58,449 bases of DNA from an uncultured bacterium (lineage in GTDB: Bacteria > Cyanobacteriota > Vampirovibrionia > Gastranaerophilales > Gastranaerophilaceae). This document shows, one piece after another, positions 8,823 to 17,399 of this stretch. The position numbers and the translations under genes are program-made. Numbering within the stretch: position 1 is the first letter of the stretch; each line of letters begins with the position of its first letter. The notes beneath the pieces are model-generated. The model did no database searches and was not told the DNA's origin. It saw nothing but the letters and a program-made list of their open reading frames with translations. Location of the stretch: NCBI GenBank assembly GCA_902796925.1, contig CADBQW010000079.1:1-58449 (forward strand), given 5' to 3'.

Positions 8823-8854
8823 AAAAAAAACAGTGAGTATACGATTACACTCAC
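8823..8854 (-). terminator. intrinsic terminator after kdsC
   Basis: Minus strand: GTGAGT, 10-nt loop, ACTCAC, then a run of eight T. It ends the GT2-apt-yajQ-kdsD-kdsC operon. Confidence 0.75.
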
Positions 8855-8890
8855 CGATCTTATATTTATTTAACAGGATATTAATCAAAT

Positions 8891-9436
8891 TTATTTACTG
8901 CTTGTTTCAGAAACAGTGTATTCCCTTTTTATGCCTTGTGCATCGAGAATAAAATCACAAAGTTCTCTCACCGCGCCTCTGCCGCCGTTTTTAGTCGAGA
9001 CAAAATTACAAATATCAAGTACTTCATCAACGGCATCAGCAGGGCAACATGCCAGAGCAACCTTTTCTAAAATGCAAATATCAGGAAGATCGTCTCCCAT
9101 ATACGAAACATTTTCAAAGGTACAATTATACTTTTTCATAATTTCTTCAAGAACAGGTAGCTTATAAATCTTTCCTTGATGAATTTCTTTAAATTTCAAA
9201 TTTTCCGCCCTATGCTGAACAGTTCCGTTATTTCTGGCAGTAATTATTGTCGTAATAAACCCTGCGTTATTCATTCTTACAATACCGTGACCATCCTTTA
9301 CGTTAAAAGTTTTGTATTCAACTCCATTTTCATCATAAGTTACGCCGCCTTCTGTCATGACACCATCAACATCAAATGCCAATATTTTTATTTTTTTTGC
9401 CTTATCTACAAGATCTTGGCTGTATTCTCTTTTCAT
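8891..9436 (-). CDS. kdsC: 3-deoxy-D-manno-octulosonate 8-phosphate phosphatase
   Basis: Removes phosphate from Kdo 8-phosphate to give Kdo, the inner-core sugar of lipopolysaccharide. A 181-residue HAD phosphatase of the KdsC subfamily with motif I FDVDGVMTEGG near residue 20, KDGHGI, TARNN (motif II), and GDDLPDI (motif IV). Length is normal for the family, which acts as a tetramer without a large cap. It directly follows kdsD, supporting the assignment. This is evidence for an outer membrane with LPS. Confidence 0.92.
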   Translation of the reverse strand: MKREYSQDLVDKAKKIKILAFDVDGVMTEGGVTYDENGVEYKTFNVKDGHGIVRMNNAGFITTIITARNNGTVQHRAENLKFKEIHQGKIYKLPVLEEIMKKYNCTFENVSYMGDDLPDICILEKVALACCPADAVDEVLDICNFVSTKNGGRGAVRELCDFILDAQGIKREYTVSETSSK

Positions 9437-10423
9437 TTACGCAACTCCTGCTTTTAGTATATCATGTATATGAATAACTCCTATCGGACAGTTGTTTGAA
9501 TCTACAACAGCAAGTGCGGTAATCGAATATTTTTCCATCAAATTAAGTGCGCTTGCCGCATAATCAGTTTCCGATATTTTTTTAGGGTTAACGGTCATAA
9601 CATCCTTAACCTTTATATTTTCAACATTATGATATTTAATTAATGTTCTTCTGATGTCACCGTCTGTTAAAACCCCTGTAAGTTCGCCAGAACTATTTAC
9701 AATCATTGACATTCCAAGCTTGTGAGAAGATATTACTTCTATTGTATCCGTAAACAAAGTATCTTCTCCTGTGATAGGAAGACTGTCCCCCGTAATCATC
9801 AGGTCCTTAACTTTATACCTAAAGCCTTTACCTAAAGCACCGCCCGGATGGAAGATTAAAAAGTCTTCTTCAGTAAATCCGCGGGATTTTAATAAACACA
9901 CAGCTAACGCATCCCCCATTGCAAGGGTAGCTGTTGTACTTGCCGTTGGAGCTTTATTTAAAGGACAGGCTTCACGTTCTACAGATATATCCAAAACTAC
10001 ATCTGAAGATGTTGCAAGGGTGGATTCCATCTTGCCGGTCATCCCTATCATTTTTACCCCAAATCTTTTTATTAAAGGTAAAAGATTTAACAGTTCTTGG
10101 GTTTCTCCACTATTTGAAATCGCAATAACTACATCTTCGCGTGTAATAATCCCGCTATCACCGTGGGTACTCTCTGCCGGGTGCAGAAAGTAAGACGGGG
10201 TGCCGGTTGATGTTAATGTTGCTGCGATTTTGCGCCCGATATGACCGGATTTTCCCATCCCTGTAACAATTACACGACCTTTACAATTTAGAATTATATC
10301 TACGGCCTTATCAAAATCTTCTCCGACTTTTTCTTTCAATTTTAATATTGAATCGGCTTCTATATCAAAAACTTGTTTGGCTAATTCTATTACTTCATTT
10401 TTTTGCATATATATTGTTCCCAT
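9437..10423 (-). CDS. kdsD: arabinose 5-phosphate isomerase
   Basis: Interconverts ribulose 5-phosphate and arabinose 5-phosphate, the first step to Kdo. A 328-residue protein with an N-terminal SIS domain (VTGMGKSGHIGRK near residue 53, SNSGETQE near 107, the PTASTTATLAMGDALAV segment near 160) and two C-terminal CBS domains from about residue 210. The start at 10423 has a GGGA ribosome site; an internal ATG at 10408 also would fit. It is adjacent to kdsC, with no spacer. Confidence 0.93.
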   Translation of the reverse strand: MGTIYMQKNEVIELAKQVFDIEADSILKLKEKVGEDFDKAVDIILNCKGRVIVTGMGKSGHIGRKIAATLTSTGTPSYFLHPAESTHGDSGIITREDVVIAISNSGETQELLNLLPLIKRFGVKMIGMTGKMESTLATSSDVVLDISVEREACPLNKAPTASTTATLAMGDALAVCLLKSRGFTEEDFLIFHPGGALGKGFRYKVKDLMITGDSLPITGEDTLFTDTIEVISSHKLGMSMIVNSSGELTGVLTDGDIRRTLIKYHNVENIKVKDVMTVNPKKISETDYAASALNLMEKYSITALAVVDSNNCPIGVIHIHDILKAGVA

Positions 10424-10440
10424 TATTATATCCCTTGTTT

Positions 10441-10941
10441 TTATCTGTAATTTGTAAATTGTAGCGGATAGTCATATTTTTCTTCATTTAATCTTAGAAG
10501 TTTGATTACATCTTGGAGTGTATCTTTATCCTTACCTGAGACCCGAACACTATCCCCTTGGATTGATGCTTGAACTTTCATTTTAGAATCTTTTATATCG
10601 GCAACAATCTTTTTTGAAAGCTCCTGTGTTAACCCTTTCTTAAGATTAAAAGCACGTCTGACTTTTCCTCCAAGTGCATTTTCAATTGGCTGAGCATCAA
10701 GAATTCTTATACTGATATTTCTTTTTACCAGCTTTGACTGTAAAATATCAACAATATTTTTTAATTTCATTTCATCCGGAGCTGTAATCGTTATGGCTTT
10801 GTCTGCCTCAAGCTCAACTTCAGCCCCTGAATCCTTTAGGTCAAAACGTGACATTATTTCCCGTTTCACCTGATCCACAGCGTTAACCATCTCTTGTTTA
10901 TCAAATTCTGATACAACATCAAAACTACAATCTTTTGCCAT
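10441..10941 (-). CDS. yajQ: YajQ-family nucleotide-binding protein
   Basis: Protein of 166 residues starting MAKDCSFDVVSEFDKQEMVNA and ending with the typical DVIKLLR...YPLQFTNYR segment of the YajQ family. Members bind nucleotides, in some species cyclic di-GMP, and act in gene regulation; the precise role here is unknown. Family length is normal. It lies between apt and kdsD in a same-strand run with 11-17 bp gaps. Confidence 0.92.
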   Translation of the reverse strand: MAKDCSFDVVSEFDKQEMVNAVDQVKREIMSRFDLKDSGAEVELEADKAITITAPDEMKLKNIVDILQSKLVKRNISIRILDAQPIENALGGKVRRAFNLKKGLTQELSKKIVADIKDSKMKVQASIQGDSVRVSGKDKDTLQDVIKLLRLNEEKYDYPLQFTNYR

Positions 10942-10952
10942 CGTTATCTCCT

Positions 10953-11483
10953 TTAATATTTTAACATTGAAATAATATTATCACAATTTTGTTTCAATTT
11001 TTCTCTGCCGCCCAATTCGGAAAGTTCAATCAGGAATGCTATACCAACAAGGTTTGCGCCTGTTTTTTTAACAAGTTTACAAGCTGCATCGGCGGTTCCT
11101 CCTGTTGCAAGAAGATCATCAACTATCAATACGTTATCGCCCACGCCAAATGCATCTTTATGCACTTCTATAGTATCTGTACCGTATTCCAAATCATAGC
11201 TTTGCGAATAAGTTTCTGCAGGTAATTTTTTTGGTTTTCTTATTGGCACAAAGCCTGAATTAAGCTTATATGCCATTGGCATTCCCAAGATAAACCCGCG
11301 GCTTTCTATTCCTGCAATATAGTCTATTTTTACATCTTTAAATTGCTCACACAAATAATCAATAATAGAACGCATGGTCTCAGGCTCTTTCAAGGCCGTT
11401 GTAATATCTCTGAACAATATTCCTTTTTTAGGATAATCCTGAATTTCTCTAATTTTTGATTTCACATCTAATAGTGTTTGCAT
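10953..11483 (-). CDS. apt: adenine phosphoribosyltransferase
   Basis: Salvages adenine to AMP with PRPP. A 176-residue protein beginning with the family's DYPKKGILFRDIT motif, then GIESRGFILG, and the PRPP-binding motif VLIVDDLLATGGTA near residue 120. Length is normal. Co-directional with the glycosyltransferase upstream (15-bp gap) and yajQ downstream (11-bp gap). Confidence 0.95.
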   Translation of the reverse strand: MQTLLDVKSKIREIQDYPKKGILFRDITTALKEPETMRSIIDYLCEQFKDVKIDYIAGIESRGFILGMPMAYKLNSGFVPIRKPKKLPAETYSQSYDLEYGTDTIEVHKDAFGVGDNVLIVDDLLATGGTADAACKLVKKTGANLVGIAFLIELSELGGREKLKQNCDNIISMLKY

Positions 11484-11498
11484 TATATTTTCTCCAAT

Positions 11499-12932
11499 CT
11501 ATCTGTTCCTAATTACATCTTTAATTTTATCCTGAGCGGCTTTAATATTTTGTTTTGCAATAATCTTGGCCGCTTTTAGACTTTCTTCAGCTTTTATCTT
11601 TGCCTGCTTTAAGTTTTCTTTTGCTTTAATCAATGCATGCTCACTTCTGACAAGTCCGTGAGTTGTTTTTCCCCACTTCATATCCTTTTTTGTAAATAAT
11701 ATCTTAGCACCAATAAAGAGAACTAAAGGAAACCATATTACAAATAAATATAACGTTGTTTGAAAAGCCTGAATAAAAGCCTTAGGTAGTTTCACGTTAT
11801 CATAAGTCCTTAGAGCATAAACTGCAGCTATCAAAAAACCTGCACCAATAATTCCACCGAGAATAAGGGAAGAAAACCAAATTTGCGGAGGTGCATTTTT
11901 TACAATAAATTTATACGCAATAATTGCGACCTCTATAAAAAACCATGCCGGCATTATAAATTCAGAAATATAAGCTGTCATATCAAGCCCTGCCCTTAAT
12001 GACATTTTTTTAGATGTTAAAACGGGAATAAAATATTCCAAATATCTTCTTATCGTTCCCTCTAACCATCTTCTTCTTTGCCTAAATAGCGGGAAAAGAT
12101 ATATTACGCCTTCCTCATAAACCTCAACATCAGGGCAAAATCTTATATCCCAGCCGTTTATGTGAAGTCTCGTTGACATATCAAGATCATCTGTTATCGT
12201 GTAATTGTTCCAGCCGCCAATATCGTCAAGTGCAACACGTTTTATTAACTCACCGTTTCCTCTTAATTCAACGGCACCTTTAACAGCATCACGCCCAACT
12301 TGGCAGTGCGTATCTATTGTATACTCGTCGTTTTGGCAACGAGTTAAGAAATTTGCATCTTTATTTCTTATAATTTTTCTTGCCTGAACTGCACCTACAT
12401 CTTTCGGTTCAAGTGCTGGAACCAACTTTGATAAGAAATCCGGCTTAACTGTCGCATCAGCATCAAAAACAAGAATAGCTTCACCTTTTGTGAGCGGCAG
12501 CGCATCGTTCAGAACCGCTGATTTACCCGGGAAAGCATCTTTATCTCTTACAAGCGCTTTAACATTTTCATATTTTCGTTCCAAATCCTTTATTACAGAG
12601 GCTGTATTGTCTGTACTTCTGTCATCTATAACTATTATTTCAAAGTTTGGATAATCCATACTTAAAATATTTTCAACCGTATTCGTTATAACGGACTCCT
12701 CGTTATGTGCAGGAACCATCACCGAAATAAACGGTTTAAAATCAGGATTTTGAACCTGTGGATTCTTGCTTAACCTCCTGCTTTTTATTTTATACGCGAG
12801 GTTGAGAGTAATTGCATATGCGGCCATCAAACCAACAAGAATACCTAACCCCCATGAAGTATAACTTTGAAACCAATATACAAAAAGAGTTAAACACCCA
12901 ATTATTATAAATAATAAAATTCTTTCCTTCAT
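11499..12932 (-). CDS. processive family 2 glycosyltransferase, membrane-bound
   Basis: Protein of 477 residues. Two N-terminal membrane helices (about 1-45), a GT2 catalytic domain (about 65-300) with IDDRSTDNT, DADA, TDDLDMS and QRRRW, the D, DxD, ED-like and Q/RxxRW motifs of processive synthases such as cellulose, hyaluronan and PNAG synthases, then three or more C-terminal helices to about residue 415. The product cannot be named. The last 60 residues are an unusual Lys/Ala-rich amphipathic helix with a repeating pattern of KAKENLKQAK type. First gene of the five-gene operon ending at kdsC. Confidence 0.85.
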   Translation of the reverse strand: MKERILLFIIIGCLTLFVYWFQSYTSWGLGILVGLMAAYAITLNLAYKIKSRRLSKNPQVQNPDFKPFISVMVPAHNEESVITNTVENILSMDYPNFEIIVIDDRSTDNTASVIKDLERKYENVKALVRDKDAFPGKSAVLNDALPLTKGEAILVFDADATVKPDFLSKLVPALEPKDVGAVQARKIIRNKDANFLTRCQNDEYTIDTHCQVGRDAVKGAVELRGNGELIKRVALDDIGGWNNYTITDDLDMSTRLHINGWDIRFCPDVEVYEEGVIYLFPLFRQRRRWLEGTIRRYLEYFIPVLTSKKMSLRAGLDMTAYISEFIMPAWFFIEVAIIAYKFIVKNAPPQIWFSSLILGGIIGAGFLIAAVYALRTYDNVKLPKAFIQAFQTTLYLFVIWFPLVLFIGAKILFTKKDMKWGKTTHGLVRSEHALIKAKENLKQAKIKAEESLKAAKIIAKQNIKAAQDKIKDVIRNR

Positions 12933-13060
12933 TAATATCCCTCAGCTACTCTTTACTCTTTTATTGTACCAGAATTATCTGAAAAATACTAAAAGTTTTC
13001 AAAAATCATTACTTTTCTTTAAACTATTGAGAATAAATTTTTTATAAAGCTGCTTGTAAT

Positions 13061-13090
13061 AAAAAATCCGGAGGTTGAAATCCTCCGGAT
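13061..13090 (-). terminator. intrinsic terminator of the 103-residue gene
   Basis: Minus strand: perfect 9-bp stem ATCCGGAGG / CCTCCGGAT with a 7-nt loop, followed by TTTTTTATT. Ends the transcript of the gene at 13109-13420. Confidence 0.8.
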
Positions 13091-13108
13091 GCTACATTTT
13101 AACGAAAA

Positions 13109-13420
13109 TTAAGACATATTGAAACCTTTGCCACCATTATCGTAGAATTCTTTAACTCTTTCAAAGCTATCTAAATTATTGTTGTCCCGATAATTTTTAT
13201 TATTTTTTTCGACCATATGCTTTACTACAATACTATCAAGCCCATTTGGACTCGGATTTGGATTTGTAATATCCAACGTATGTGTCATCCAACCGGTGGG
13301 ATTTAACATCGGATTTGTCAGAATAAGACGATTCATATCTTGAGTTGCCTTTTTTCTGCTTGTAGTCAAAGCTTTTCCTAAGATTAAACCACCGACAAGA
13401 CCTCCTGCAACAACTACCAT
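13109..13420 (-). CDS. small hypothetical protein starting in the poly-G cassette
   Basis: Unrecognised protein of 103 residues. A Gly/Val-rich hydrophobic segment at 1-18, possibly a membrane helix, is followed by a polar, Asn-rich tail. Its ATG is the last triplet of the conserved block of the second poly-G cassette, so the cassette supplies promoter and leader directly. There is no clear Shine-Dalgarno. An overlapping 69-codon frame starts 25 bp earlier; I preferred this frame because its hydrophobic N-terminus and composition look more protein-like and a good terminator follows its stop. Real status moderately uncertain. Confidence 0.5.
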   Translation of the reverse strand: MVVVAGGLVGGLILGKALTTSRKKATQDMNRLILTNPMLNPTGWMTHTLDITNPNPSPNGLDSIVVKHMVEKNNKNYRDNNNLDSFERVKEFYDNGGKGFNMS

Positions 13421-13530
13421 TTTTGTAAACTTTTGTGAAGCCCATTTTTCAACTGTCTGAAATCCTCGAATTCCCCACCCTGTGTGGCGGACCTACCTCC
13501 ATTATACGTCACCCCCCCCCTGCGGGTCAA
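13418..13530 (-). repeat. intergenic poly-G promoter cassette, copy 2
   Basis: Second copy of the element at 1300-1411. Minus strand order: TTGACC (13525-13530), a 9-base G run (13512-13520), TATAAT (13501-13506), hairpin CCAC-ACAGG-GTGG, GAATTCGAGGATT, and a 24-base block (13418-13441) identical to copy 1. The hairpin stem differs from copy 1 by a compensated pair (A:T here for G:C there), while CAGG in the loop is kept. Confidence 0.7.
13501..13530 (-). promoter_or_regulatory. promoter with poly-G tract in the spacer (copy 2)
   Basis: TTGACC and TATAAT separated by 18 bp including nine consecutive G. Directed at the 103-residue gene. The tract is two G shorter than copy 1, and the spacer one bp shorter, as expected if tract length changes by slippage. 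Confidence 0.6.
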
Positions 13531-13577
13531 GCATTTATTAAGAAATTGCTACAATTGGAAACAACTGTGCCCGCCAT

Positions 13578-13994
13578 TTATACCTTTGGAACAGAAATTA
13601 TCGGGGTGTTTTGGACATTCAGATCAATATATTTAAACATGTTCAGAACAATCCCGGGTTGAAAATAATATACGTTATTAACCGGACTAATTTTTATCAT
13701 CGCGCTGGAACTTGAAAATTTAGCAATAGTCGCAAGATATTGTTTGCCTACTGCACTAAATAATATATAACCGGTTTTTGATTGGATTTCATCTATTTTA
13801 AAATTATTTGCATTGATACCGGCAAGAGTAAGGTAAAATAATTTTTCAGTAGATGTTTGGTAAAGTTTTGTACAAATATCAGGGGACACATTCTGGTTGG
13901 TTGTAAAATTACTCAAACTCCCGCCCTCAGCTTTTACACATGAAGGATAAAACATTAGGGACAAAAAGATAAATATGTATACAAATTTTTTCAC
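13578..13994 (-). CDS. secreted hypothetical protein coupled to polA
   Basis: Unrecognised protein of about 138 residues with a clear signal peptide: two lysines, a hydrophobic stretch to about residue 16, and a likely cleavage after VKA. The mature part has no motif I know. I chose the GTG at 13994 because a GGAGG ribosome site inside the end of polA lies 7 nt upstream, and the polA stop TAG overlaps this GTG by one base, giving translational coupling. A TTG five codons earlier is possible but lacks such a site. It is probably a periplasmic or surface protein; the coupling with polA says nothing obvious about function. Confidence 0.7.
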   Translation of the reverse strand: MKKFVYIFIFLSLMFYPSCVKAEGGSLSNFTTNQNVSPDICTKLYQTSTEKLFYLTLAGINANNFKIDEIQSKTGYILFSAVGKQYLATIAKFSSSSAMIKISPVNNVYYFQPGIVLNMFKYIDLNVQNTPIISVPKV

Positions 13995-16849
13995 TATTTT
14001 TCCTCCCAAGTTTCACCGATATTGACATCAACGACCAAAGGTACCGAGAAAGGTTGATTCAATTCCATTGATTCTTTTAGGTATCCTTTTACTTGTTCAA
14101 GTTCATCTTTAGCGACCTCGACGACCAGTTCATCGTGAACTTGTAAAATTAATTTTGACTTAAGATTATTTTCTTTGAGTTTTTTCTCAAAATCAATCAT
14201 AGCAATTTTTATTAAATCTGCTGCCGTGCCTTGAATAGGCTGATTAGAGGCCGCACGTTTGGCAAACTCTCTGATCATAGAATTTGAACTGGAAAGTTCT
14301 GTTGAAAGATACCTGCGCCTACCGAATATTGTCTGTACAAAACCGTTTTTTTCAGCTTTTGTGACTATTGAATTCATATATGTCTTGATACCGGGATAGG
14401 TAGCAAAATATTTTTCTATAAAATATCCGGCTTCATCGTTTGATATCGATAAATTTTTAGCTAACCCATATTTTGTTTGACCGTAAATTATACCGAAATT
14501 TACAGCTTTTGCCTTATAGCGCATTTCTTTTGTAACTTCATCAACAGGGACTTCAAAAACTTTTGAGGCGGTCATTGTATGGATATCCACTCCGGAATTA
14601 AAAGCTCCTATAAGGTTCTTGTCGCCGGAAATATGGGCGAGCAACCTGAGTTCAATTTGTGAATAATCTGCAGACATAATAAGATAATTTTCTCTATCCT
14701 TCGGAACAAATGCCTTTCGGATTTTTCTCCCTTCTTCAGTTCTTATAGGAATATTCTGTAAGTTAGGATTAGAGGAAGAAAGTCTGCCCGTTGCAGTTGT
14801 TGCCTGATTGAATGTGGTATGAATTCGATTATCAACCTTGTCAACAAGATCTTGGAGTGCATCTGTGTAGGTTGATTTTAATTTTGAATACTTTCTGTAG
14901 CTCAAAATATATCTTACAATTTCATATTCATCCGCTATTTCTTCTAAAACCTCGGCGCTTGTAGAATTTTTAAACTTGCCATGCGTTTTCTTTCCGCGGC
15001 AGCCTAATTTTTCAAAAAGGATTCTGCTTACTTGTTTTGGCGAATTTAAATTAAATATTTCATCTGCGAGATGGAATATTTTATCTTCTGCGAGTTTTAC
15101 TTCTTGTCCCATTTCTTTAGAAAGTGTTTTCAAATAGTCTATATCGACTGAAACACCATTATATTCCATATCTGCCAAAACAAATGACAATGGGACCTCA
15201 ATATTATAAACAAATTTCAATTCTTCATCAGCCAACTCATCAAGCCAGTATTTTGTAAGATGAACTATCGTGCAAATTCTATCTGCACAATACTCAAGGA
15301 CATTTGTTATGGGCGCATTTTTCAAAATTATTTGTTTTTTCTTGTCAATTTCAAATTGCGCGTATGGTGTTATCGAGTGATCAATATTTTCCATTGCTTG
15401 AATCTCAAGGGAATGCTTTCTTGTAGGATTTTTAACATAGCTTGCAAGCATAGTATCAAAAATACAACCTTTCAAATATATCTCGCAGTTTCTCAATACG
15501 TTGTATTCTATTTTAACATTTGTTGTAACTTTTTTAATTTTTTCATCTTCAAATATTGGTTTTAATTTTTCAAGTACAAATTTTTCTTCAAGCTGGTTTT
15601 CAATTGAAGAATGATTTATTGGGATATAAAATGTGTGCGTAAAAAGTTCCTTTTTAGGATTGTTTAACAGCTCTCCCGCAGAAAAAGAATCATCAAAAGC
15701 TATATTTATTCCAATAATTTGAGAGTTTACAACACTTGTTATTTCTGATTCTATTTCAAAAAATATACAGGTTTTATTTTTCAAATCATTTACTAAATTC
15801 TCAAAATCAACCGTATCCGTAATCAACTTTTTATCGTATTTGAATTCGACTTTATTTAATTCGGACTGCACAGCTTGAGTGAAAAGCCCCAATTGCCCTT
15901 CTTGAACGTCAGAATCCTCAATGAACTCCGTTTTAGATGTGTCCTCATCTTTATTAAACGATTGTAATATCTCATTAATATTTTTTATAAAACTGTAAAA
16001 TTGCATTTTTTTGAGAAATTCAGTTACAACAGAAATTTCCGGCAAATTAATTTTTGCATGGTCAAAATCAAATTCTATATCCAGATTCCTGACTATTGTT
16101 GCCAGATATTGACTCATTAATGCATCATCTTTTCCGTTCTGAATTTTTTCCCTGATTGATTTCTTTTCTATTTCATCAGAATGAGAAAGGACTCCTTCTA
16201 AAGTATAAAATTTGCCAAGCAATTCTTGAGCCGTCTTTTCACCAATCCCCTTAATCCCCGGAATGCAATCCGAAGCATCACCGCGTAACGCTTTGTAATC
16301 AATAACCTGATCCGGATAAACTCCTAATTTTTCGTATATAGTTTGCCAATTATATTCTTTTAATTCCCCCTTTGTCGGTAATATAACTTTTACACAACCA
16401 TCTTTGTCAACAAGCTGAAATGCATCCTGATCACCTGTCAAAATTAGAACCTCCAGCCCTTTTTCACAAGCTGTCTTTGATATTGTTCCTATAACATCAT
16501 CCGCTTCATAACCCTCTTTGGTATAAATTGGAATATTGAAAGCCTTTAATCCTTCATAAATAAGCCCCATTTGAACACGCATAGGATCAGGCATCGCACT
16601 GCGGTTTGATTTATATTCAGTATACTTCTCTGTCCTAAATGTATGATGAGAAACATCAAACGCAACCGCTATAGAATCAGGCTTCAATTTGGGATTTTTC
16701 AAAAGATCAAATATCGCTTTAAAAAATCCATAAACTGCCCAAGTCGGAGTGCCGTCAGTCGTTTGCATATTAGAACGCTCTAATGCATAATATTCCCTGA
16801 ATGCTAATGCATGTCCGTCAATTAAAATTAAAGTCTTTTTCTTGTCCAT
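13994..16849 (-). CDS. polA: DNA polymerase I
   Basis: Repair and Okazaki-fragment polymerase. N-terminal 5' nuclease domain with LILIDGHALAFR, YEADDVIGT, GDQDAFQLV and the helix-hairpin-helix GIPGIKGIGEKTAQ; a central 3'-5' exonuclease-like domain; a C-terminal polymerase domain with MSADYSQIELRLLAH (motif A), the YGQT region of motif B and QVHDELVVE (motif C). The start at 16849 (MDKKKTLILIDG) matches the family; the frame runs open to an ATG at 16867. The exonuclease domain seems to have lost canonical acidic residues: FEIESE replaces the DTE-type motif, NVKIE the KYD motif, and CADRIC the AAED-A-D motif. Proofreading is therefore doubtful, as in several bacterial Pol I enzymes. Confidence 0.95.
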   Translation of the reverse strand: MDKKKTLILIDGHALAFREYYALERSNMQTTDGTPTWAVYGFFKAIFDLLKNPKLKPDSIAVAFDVSHHTFRTEKYTEYKSNRSAMPDPMRVQMGLIYEGLKAFNIPIYTKEGYEADDVIGTISKTACEKGLEVLILTGDQDAFQLVDKDGCVKVILPTKGELKEYNWQTIYEKLGVYPDQVIDYKALRGDASDCIPGIKGIGEKTAQELLGKFYTLEGVLSHSDEIEKKSIREKIQNGKDDALMSQYLATIVRNLDIEFDFDHAKINLPEISVVTEFLKKMQFYSFIKNINEILQSFNKDEDTSKTEFIEDSDVQEGQLGLFTQAVQSELNKVEFKYDKKLITDTVDFENLVNDLKNKTCIFFEIESEITSVVNSQIIGINIAFDDSFSAGELLNNPKKELFTHTFYIPINHSSIENQLEEKFVLEKLKPIFEDEKIKKVTTNVKIEYNVLRNCEIYLKGCIFDTMLASYVKNPTRKHSLEIQAMENIDHSITPYAQFEIDKKKQIILKNAPITNVLEYCADRICTIVHLTKYWLDELADEELKFVYNIEVPLSFVLADMEYNGVSVDIDYLKTLSKEMGQEVKLAEDKIFHLADEIFNLNSPKQVSRILFEKLGCRGKKTHGKFKNSTSAEVLEEIADEYEIVRYILSYRKYSKLKSTYTDALQDLVDKVDNRIHTTFNQATTATGRLSSSNPNLQNIPIRTEEGRKIRKAFVPKDRENYLIMSADYSQIELRLLAHISGDKNLIGAFNSGVDIHTMTASKVFEVPVDEVTKEMRYKAKAVNFGIIYGQTKYGLAKNLSISNDEAGYFIEKYFATYPGIKTYMNSIVTKAEKNGFVQTIFGRRRYLSTELSSSNSMIREFAKRAASNQPIQGTAADLIKIAMIDFEKKLKENNLKSKLILQVHDELVVEVAKDELEQVKGYLKESMELNQPFSVPLVVDVNIGETWEEK

Positions 16850-17006
16850 AATAAACCATTCTTTCATAATTCAATATAAATTTCAAATATGTAAACCTTT
16901 GCAAATAAAACTTAAGTGTATTTTATACTTATAACATAAATATTCAAGAATTTCTGTTACAACAAATAACATAATGCTTGATTTTTTTCTTTTAGCATAT
17001 TAATAT

Positions 17007-17040
17007 CACTCCTGTAGAGTGCTTACGCCAATAATCACTC
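17007..17040 (+). promoter_or_regulatory. rpsO leader with alternative hairpins
   Basis: CACTC (17007-17011), GAGTG (17017-17021) and CACTC (17036-17040) lie just before the S15 ribosome site. GAGTG can pair with either copy, so two exclusive structures are possible. S15 genes in other bacteria are autoregulated through such leaders; assigning that here is inference. Confidence 0.35.
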
Positions 17041-17059
17041 AACAAGAAAAGGAAAAAAT

Positions 17060-17329
17060 ATGTCAATCAATTTAAAAAACAAACAAGAAATCGTTAAAAA
17101 TTTCGGTTCAAACGAAAAAGACACTGGTTCAACCGCTGTTCAAGTAGCTATGTTAAGCCAAAAAATCAGCGATTTGACCGAACATTTGAAATCTAACAAA
17201 AAAGACTTTGCAACAAAAAGAGGCCTTTTGATGATGGTAGGTAAAAGAAAAAGATTACTCGCTTACCTAAAATCCAGAAACCTCGAAGAATACAGAGACT
17301 TGGTTAAGAAACTCAAATTAAGAGGTTAA
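17060..17329 (+). CDS. rpsO: 30S ribosomal protein S15
   Basis: 89-residue protein with the S15 hallmarks: GSTAVQVAMLSQKISDLTEHLK near residue 21 and the HKKD-type segment replaced by NKKDFATKRGLLMMVGKRKRLLAYL, ending in the usual LGLR-like LKLRG. It binds 16S rRNA in the platform. An AAGGA ribosome site lies upstream. It is a single-gene unit with a terminator directly after it and a structured leader before it. Confidence 0.97.
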   Translation: MSINLKNKQEIVKNFGSNEKDTGSTAVQVAMLSQKISDLTEHLKSNKKDFATKRGLLMMVGKRKRLLAYLKSRNLEEYRDLVKKLKLRG

Positions 17330-17350
17330 TTGTTTAAAAAGACATACGAC

Positions 17351-17379
17351 AAAAAGCTAGCCTGATGGGCTAGCTTTTT
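17351..17379 (+). terminator. terminator of rpsO, bidirectional
   Basis: AAAAAGCTAGCC, TGAT loop, GGGCTAGCTTTTT: a strong stem with T tract on plus and, by symmetry, on minus, where it can also end the converging gene at 17400-18062. Confidence 0.85.
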
Positions 17380-17399
17380 GCTATTACACAGATATGAGT

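Noticed and set aside
13236-13445. 69-codon frame MGFTKVYKNGSCCRRS overlapping the 103-residue gene
   Set aside because: Its start region is the repeat block, its product is Arg/Ser/Lys-rich and unlike a folded protein, and the other frame ends at a well-placed terminator. I kept the 103-residue frame, at moderate confidence.
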